Source: Hymenobacter canadensis
GTDB lineage: Bacteria > Bacteroidota > Bacteroidia > Cytophagales > Hymenobacteraceae
Length of the DNA stretch: 64,000 nucleotides
Assembly: GCF_027359925.1 (NCBI RefSeq)
Contig: NZ_CP114768.1
Span: 1-64,000, forward strand
Reading direction: 5' to 3'
Shown here: in pieces, positions 59,302 to 64,000 of the stretch
Position numbering within the stretch: position 1 is the stretch's first letter
How the letters are laid out: every line of letters begins with the position of its first letter
Program-made: the position numbers and the translations under genes
The notes under the pieces: model-generated
Databases searched by the model: none
The model's input: the letters and a program-made list of their open reading frames with translations, nothing else
Told to the model about the DNA's origin: nothing

Positions 59302-62300
59302 CAGGCCGTGGCGGGTTCAGGGTGAGCCAGCTGGCGGGCAGGAGCAGCAGGTAGAGGGGATTCAGCCGGGTCCGCCGGTTTTTTCTCGCGTGAGAGCAGC
59401 ACGTACAGGCCCGGTACCAGCAGCACCCCGAACAAGGTGCCGATGAGCATGCCGCCCGCCGCCGTGGTGCCGATGCTGCGGTTGCCGATGGCCCCGGCCC
59501 CGCTGGCAATCACCAGCGGCAGCAGGCCGGCAATGAAGGCAAACGAGGTCATCAGGATCGGGCGCAGGCGGGAACGGGCGCCTTCTACAGCCGCGTCGAG
59601 CACGCTGGCCCCGGCCTTACGGCGCTGCTCGGCAAACTCAATGATGAGGATGGCATTCTTGCCCAGCAGCCCGATGAGCATCACCAGCGCTACCTGGGCG
59701 TAGATGTTGTTTTCCAGCCCCGCCAGCTTGAGGCACAGAAACGCCCCGAAAGCGCCCGTGGGTAAGCTCAGCAGCACCGACAGCGGCAGCAGGAAGCTCT
59801 CATACTGCGCTACCAGCAGCAGATACACGAACACCAGACTGATGGCAAACACTACCACGGTCTGGTTGCCGCTCAGAATCTGCTCCCGGGTCATGCCGGC
59901 CCACTCGATGGTGTAGCCGCGCGGCAGCGACTCGGCCACCCGCTCCACGGCACTGATGGCCTCGCCGGAGGAGCGGCCGGGGGCGGCCTCGCCGGAAAAG
60001 GCGGCCGTGGTGTACATGTTGTAGCGGTTGAGCTGCTCGGGGCCGTACACCCGCTCCAGGCGCACGAAGCTGGAGTAGGGCACCATCTCGTCGCGGTCGT
60101 TCTTGACGTGCAGCTTCAGCACGTCCTCGGGCTGGAGGCGGTAGCTGGCGTCGGCCTGCACCATCACCTTGTACATCTGGCCGAAGCGGATGAAGTTGGT
60201 GGCGTAGGTGGAACCCAGCAACGTCTGCAGCGTGCTCATGGCCTGGTCGGCCGTGACGCCGGTTTTGGCCGCCGCGTCGGTGTCCAGGTGCAGCAGGTAC
60301 TGCGGGAAGTTGGGGTTGAAGCTGGTGGCCACGCCCCGCAGGGCCGGCTCGCGGCCCAGCTGCTTGAGGAAATCCTGGGATACCTGGGCCGTCTGGTTGA
60401 GGTCGCCGCGGCCGGTGCGGTCGAGCAGGCGCAGCTCGAAGCCGCTGGCGTTGCCGAAGCCCGGCACGGCCGAGGGCTGGAAGAACTGGATGCTGGCATC
60501 GGAGATGTTGCGGGTGCCCTGCTCCAGCGTGCCCATCAAATCCGTTACGGACTCCTCCCGCTCATCCCAGGCCTTGAGGCTAATCATGGCCATGCCATAG
60601 GAGGCCCCGGCGGCATCGTTCATCAGCGAGTAGCCGGCCAGCGTCGTCACCGACTCCACCGCCCCGTGCTTGCTGGCGGTGACCTGCACCTGCTCCAGCA
60701 CCCGTTGGGCGCGCTCCACGGTGGCGCCGGGCGGCGTCACCACGTTCACGTACACCATGGCCTGGTCCTCCGTCGGGATGAAGCCCGTGGGCAGCACCGT
60801 GCTCAGCCCCCAGGTAGCGGCACAAAACACCACCAGGGCCGCCAGCGTGACCACGCGCCGGTTAGCAATGGCGCGCACCAGCCGCTGGTAGCGGTTTTCT
60901 AGCCCCTCGTACCAGCGGTTGAAGCCGCCGAACAGACGCTGAAGCCAGCTGCGCTTAGCCTCGCCCTGGGGCGCTTCGCGCAGCAGCAAAGCGCACAGCG
61001 CCGGTGTGAGGGTGAGGGCATTGATGCCGGAAATGACAATGGCAATGGCCAGCGTGAGCGAAAACTGGCGGTAGAACACGCCCACCGGCCCGCTCAAAAA
61101 CGATACCGGCACGAACACGGCCGACATCACCAGCGTGAGGGCAATGATGGCCCCGCTTATTTCGCGCATGGCGGCCAGCGTGGCCTCCATGGCCGAGAGG
61201 TGCTCCTCGTGCATTTTCACGTGCACGGCTTCCACCACCACAATGGCGTTATCGACCACAATGCCGATGGCCAGCACCAGGGCAAACAGCGTGAACAGGT
61301 TCAGCGAGAAGCCCGCCGCCTGCATAAACGCCAGCGTACCAATCAGGGCCACCGGCACGGCCAGCGCCGGAATCAGCGTCGAGCGCCAGTCCTGCAGGAA
61401 GATGAACACCACCACGAACACCAGCAGAAACGCTTCTACCAGCGTGCGCAGCACCTCGTTGATACTCGCGTCGAGAAAGCGCGACACGTCGTAGCTGACC
61501 GAGTAGGTCATGCCGGGCGGAAACGAAGCGCCTTTCATTTCCTCCATCCGGCTTTTGACGGCGGCAATCACCTCGCGGGCGTTGGAGCCGGGCCGCTGCT
61601 TGATCATGATGGAGGCCGCCGGCCGGCCGTCGGTGCGCGAAACCATACCGTAGTCGAGCGAGCCGAACTCGATTTCGGCTACGTCCTTCAGGCGCAGCAC
61701 CGACCCGTCGGGGTTGGCGCGCAGGGCCAGGTTCTGGTACTGCTCGGGCTGGTTGAGCTTGCCGGTGTAGCGCAGCACGTATTGCAGTACGGGCTGGCTG
61801 CGTTCTGAGCTTTCGCCGGCCCGGCCGGGAGCGGCCTCCACGTTCTGGGCCTGAATAGCGGCCACTACTTCCTCCGCGGCCAAGTTGTAGGCCAGCAGCC
61901 GGTCGGGCTTGAGCCACACGCGCATGGCGTATTCGCGGGCGCCCATGATATCGACGAAGCCCACACCGTCGATGCGTTTGAGCTCGTTGAGCACGTTGAT
62001 GTCGGCAAAGTTGTAGATGAACTTGTCGTTCATCTTGTCGTCGGTGCTGCTCAGGTTCAGGTACATGAGCATGGCGCTGATTTCCTTCTCGGTCGTCACG
62101 CCGGCCCGGATAACCTCCTGGGGCAGCTCGTCGAGAATGGTGGTCACCCGGTTCTGCACGTTCACCGACGCCAGATCGGGGTCGATGCCCACGTTGAAAA
62201 ACACCTGCACCACGGTCAGGCCGTTGTTGTTGGTGGTGCTCTGCATGTAAGTCATGCCCGGCACCCCGTTGATGGCCCGCTCCAGCGGCGTGGCCACGGC

Positions 62301-62477
62301 CTTGGCGCAGGTTTCGGCGTTGGCCCCGGTGTAGGTGGCCGTTACCGTCACCGAAGGCGGTACTATGTCGGGAAACTGCGTGATGGGCAGCGTGTACAGG
62401 GCCAGCGCCCCCAGCAGCACGATGAACAGGGAGATAACCAGCGAGAGTTTCGGCCGCCGGACAAAGGTTTCTACCAT
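59301..62477 (-). CDS. RND efflux transporter, HAE1 (AcrB-like) type
   Basis: An inner-membrane drug/proton antiporter of 1058 residues, with twelve membrane segments and two large periplasmic loops. Typical sequences are FPDIVPPSVTVTATYTGANA near the N-terminus, the PN2/PC1 porter repeats, and TM4 with VLAIGIVVDNAIVVVEA. There the first Asp of the AcrB proton-relay pair is kept (Asp409) but the second is Asn410. TM10 keeps a Lys (LLGKNAILIIEFA). It lies between adaptor and outer-membrane genes, completing an AcrAB-TolC-like pump. The substrate range cannot be predicted. The C-terminus is Pro/Ala-rich. Confidence 0.94.
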   Translation of the reverse strand: MVETFVRRPKLSLVISLFIVLLGALALYTLPITQFPDIVPPSVTVTATYTGANAETCAKAVATPLERAINGVPGMTYMQSTTNNNGLTVVQVFFNVGIDPDLASVNVQNRVTTILDELPQEVIRAGVTTEKEISAMLMYLNLSSTDDKMNDKFIYNFADINVLNELKRIDGVGFVDIMGAREYAMRVWLKPDRLLAYNLAAEEVVAAIQAQNVEAAPGRAGESSERSQPVLQYVLRYTGKLNQPEQYQNLALRANPDGSVLRLKDVAEIEFGSLDYGMVSRTDGRPAASIMIKQRPGSNAREVIAAVKSRMEEMKGASFPPGMTYSVSYDVSRFLDASINEVLRTLVEAFLLVFVVVFIFLQDWRSTLIPALAVPVALIGTLAFMQAAGFSLNLFTLFALVLAIGIVVDNAIVVVEAVHVKMHEEHLSAMEATLAAMREISGAIIALTLVMSAVFVPVSFLSGPVGVFYRQFSLTLAIAIVISGINALTLTPALCALLLREAPQGEAKRSWLQRLFGGFNRWYEGLENRYQRLVRAIANRRVVTLAALVVFCAATWGLSTVLPTGFIPTEDQAMVYVNVVTPPGATVERAQRVLEQVQVTASKHGAVESVTTLAGYSLMNDAAGASYGMAMISLKAWDEREESVTDLMGTLEQGTRNISDASIQFFQPSAVPGFGNASGFELRLLDRTGRGDLNQTAQVSQDFLKQLGREPALRGVATSFNPNFPQYLLHLDTDAAAKTGVTADQAMSTLQTLLGSTYATNFIRFGQMYKVMVQADASYRLQPEDVLKLHVKNDRDEMVPYSSFVRLERVYGPEQLNRYNMYTTAAFSGEAAPGRSSGEAISAVERVAESLPRGYTIEWAGMTREQILSGNQTVVVFAISLVFVYLLLVAQYESFLLPLSVLLSLPTGAFGAFLCLKLAGLENNIYAQVALVMLIGLLGKNAILIIEFAEQRRKAGASVLDAAVEGARSRLRPILMTSFAFIAGLLPLVIASGAGAIGNRSIGTTAAGGMLIGTLFGVLLVPGLYVLLSREKKPADPAESPLPAAPARQLAHPEPATA

Positions 62478-62593
62478 AGCAAAGAGGGTCTGTTCCGCTC
62501 CCCGAACGCCCCCTTACAGGAGCCGTCGGCAAGCAGCGCGGGCAGGCAAGCGGCCGCCGGAAGCGGCCTAATAAGCAGAGGGGTGGGCGGCGG

Positions 62594-63718
62594 CTACAGG
62601 CCCGCGACCGGGGCGGGCGGCGTCAGGGCACGGGCCGTTACTTTGTCGCCGTTTTTCAGGTCCTGGGTGCCTTCGCACACGATTCGGTCGCCGGCTTTCA
62701 GGCCCTGGTCTACCACGTAGGAGTTACCCAGGCGGGCCTGGGGCACGAAAGCCTGCTGACGGATAGTGCCGCCTGCCTCCACCACATACACGTAGTTGTT
62801 GTCTTGCACCTCAAACACGGCGGTTTGGGGTACCAGCAGCACCTGCGTCAGGGTGTTGGTCAAGCGGACTTTACCGGTGGCGCCGTGGCGCAACAGTCGC
62901 TGGGGGTTGGGAAAGCGGGCCCGAAAGGTGATGGAGCCGGTGTTGGCTTCGAATTCGCTTTGCACGGTTTCCACGCGGCCGGCCTCGACGTACTCGGTGC
63001 CGTTGGCCAGCACCAGCTGGGCGGGGCGGTTGGCCTGGCGGTCCTGCTCGTGGCGCAGGTATTCGTTTTCCGACACCGTGAAGTAGGCGTACACCCCACG
63101 CGTATCCGAGATGGTGGTCAGCAGCGTGCCATCCTCCACGGCACTGCCTTCGCGCTGCGGGATGCGGTCTACCACCCCGTCGAAGGGGGCGCGGATGGTG
63201 GTGTACGACAGCGTGAGGGCCGCGGCATCGGCGGCGGCGCGAGCCTGAGCCACTTCGGCCCGGGAAGCCCGCAGCTTGGCCTTGCCGGATTCCAGCTCGG
63301 TGGTGGAAATGATTTTCTTGGCCGTCAGCAGCTCTATGCGCTTAAGGTCCAGCTCCGTCACCCGGGCCTGGGCCTGGGCGTTATCGAGGGCGGCGCGGGC
63401 GCTGGCCAGCTGGGTGCGCAGCTGGGCGTCGTTGAGGCGGAACAGCGGCTGTCCCTTGCGGACGGTCTGGCCTTCGTCCACGAGAATGGCCGACAGCTGC
63501 CCTCCCACGAGGCTGCGGATTTCCACGTTGCGCAGGGCCTGAATGTTGGCCGTGTAGTCCTGGGTGAGCAGCGTGTCGCGCGGGGCCAGCCGGGCCACGG
63601 GCACGGTGGGGGCTTTGGCCGGGGTAGCCTTCGCGCTTTCGCCTTCGGCGCGGTTGCAGCCAGCCAGGACGGCGCTGGCCAGGGCCGCCAGGGTAAGCAG
63701 AGAAAAAGAGGTGCGCAT
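62594..63718 (-). CDS. RND periplasmic adaptor (membrane fusion protein)
   Basis: A 374-residue lipoprotein adaptor linking the RND pump to the outer-membrane factor. The signal ends at SAVLAGC (Cys21). The order lipoyl half (VEIRSLVGGQLSAILVDEGQ TVRKGQPLF), alpha-hairpin (about 90-160), second lipoyl half (TIRAPFDGVVDRIPQREGS), beta-barrel and membrane-proximal domain is that of AcrA/MexA. ATG 63718 gives a normal signal peptide; the frame from 63760 adds 14 residues with no known role. It is the first gene of the operon; the RND gene follows 116 bases downstream. Confidence 0.93.
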   Translation of the reverse strand: MRTSFSLLTLAALASAVLAGCNRAEGESAKATPAKAPTVPVARLAPRDTLLTQDYTANIQALRNVEIRSLVGGQLSAILVDEGQTVRKGQPLFRLNDAQLRTQLASARAALDNAQAQARVTELDLKRIELLTAKKIISTTELESGKAKLRASRAEVAQARAAADAAALTLSYTTIRAPFDGVVDRIPQREGSAVEDGTLLTTISDTRGVYAYFTVSENEYLRHEQDRQANRPAQLVLANGTEYVEAGRVETVQSEFEANTGSITFRARFPNPQRLLRHGATGKVRLTNTLTQVLLVPQTAVFEVQDNNYVYVVEAGGTIRQQAFVPQARLGNSYVVDQGLKAGDRIVCEGTQDLKNGDKVTARALTPPAPVAGL

Positions 63719-63782
63719 CACAGTAACTCGGTTAGCAAGCAGCTCGCCGGCGGACTCCAACAGGAACCCTCACGAACCGGCC

Positions 63783-63790
63783 ACAAAGGT
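63783..63790 (-). promoter_or_regulatory. Possible -7 element for the efflux operon
   Basis: On the minus strand GACCTTTG (63790-63783) differs from TAnnTTTG at the first base only and lies 64 bases upstream of the adaptor ATG. A TTG occurs upstream but the spacing is short. Confidence 0.35.
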
Positions 63791-63845
63791 CTGGCCCGGG
63801 TATTACAACGGGATGAACACCGAATTAAAAATCATTAAAACCGGC

Positions 63846-64000
63846 TTACGCCACTGCCGGCAGCACCAGCACGGCCACCGTGCCCACGTGCGTAGAAGCC
63901 GGCCGCAGGTGAATCTGCCCCCCGTGCAAAGCCACCACCTTGTGCGTGACGGCCAGCCCGATGCCGTGGCCCGGCCGGTGCTGCCCGCTCGGCCCCCGGT
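63846..64000 (-). CDS. Histidine kinase, C-terminal end (cut by window edge)
   Basis: The last 50 codons of a gene that continues beyond the window. The translation (GHGIGLAVTHKVVALHGGQI ... GTVAVLVLPAVA) is the G2 box and final strands of a HATPase_c domain, so this is a two-component sensor kinase. It lies 127 bases upstream of the efflux adaptor on the same strand, a frequent arrangement for a kinase controlling an RND pump. The sensor part and partner regulator are outside the window. Confidence 0.8.
   Translation of the reverse strand, partial: RGPSGQHRPGHGIGLAVTHKVVALHGGQIHLRPASTHVGTVAVLVLPAVA

Noticed and set aside
1-64000. tRNA, rRNA or CRISPR arrays
   Set aside because: I looked for tRNA T-arm patterns, rRNA blocks and regularly spaced repeats by eye and saw none. 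A covariance-model search was not possible.

Overview
The window is GC-rich chromosomal DNA from a Bacteroidota bacterium, most likely a Hymenobacter-like member of the Cytophagales. That assignment is an inference. It rests on a giant secreted protein with a type IX secretion C-terminal sorting domain, TonB receptors with an N-terminal carboxypeptidase-regulatory domain, promoters of the Bacteroidota type (TAnnTTTG at -7), weak or absent Shine-Dalgarno sequences, and short AT-rich patches confined to intergenic DNA.

Layout. 1-1600: a truncated TPR gene overlapping a MazG-type pyrophosphohydrolase, then an IS5-type remnant. 1597-6700 (minus): a nucleotide-synthesis block read pyrB, pyrC, purE, purK and a small membrane protein, preceded by a leader with an intrinsic terminator and ending at a strong hairpin. 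7116-12587 (minus): a modular 1823-residue secreted protein. 13-14 kb: an IS3 remnant. 14001-17077: a BLUF blue-light receptor and a PAS hybrid histidine kinase. 17508-24275: an apparent metal/siderophore operon (operator-like inverted repeat, small His-rich protein, TonB siderophore receptor, ABC ATPase and two permeases). 24.3-29.2 kb (minus): a cyclophilin-like lipoprotein and a PaoABC-type molybdenum aldehyde oxidoreductase. 30-36 kb: a membrane protein, an EthD-domain protein, a CheB-type methylesterase and a PAS histidine kinase. 37-47.8 kb: a phosphate-linked region (Na/Pi cotransporter-like protein, propeller-phosphoesterase, outer-membrane BamA-type barrel, small carboxypeptidase-regulatory protein, PhoD phosphatase) interleaved with degenerate IS elements. 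48-50.4 kb: universal-stress-protein fragments, IS remnants, an ECF sigma factor and two coupled small ORFs. 50.9-57.5 kb: a CNNM/CorC protein, an AraC regulator, a DUF2141 protein, an SDR oxidoreductase and a TonB receptor. 57.7-64 kb (minus): a tripartite RND efflux operon behind the end of a histidine kinase.

How the parts work together. The pyr/pur block makes carbamoyl-aspartate, dihydroorotate and CAIR. Its leader has a U-rich run followed by an intrinsic terminator, which is the architecture of UTP-sensitive pyrBI attenuation. Four genes of the phosphate-linked region share an upstream 11-bp-spaced direct repeat close to TAACAATTTCTTAAC, a candidate Pho box. The siderophore operon promoter carries a perfect 19-bp inverted repeat. 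Most IS copies are dead; one IS3-type element ends inside three other insertion sequences. I saw no tRNA, rRNA or CRISPR array. Nothing here is clearly a wholly new system; the best leads are the pyrB leader, the shared phosphate motif, the siderophore operator and a small helical module found both alone and fused to the BLUF domain.
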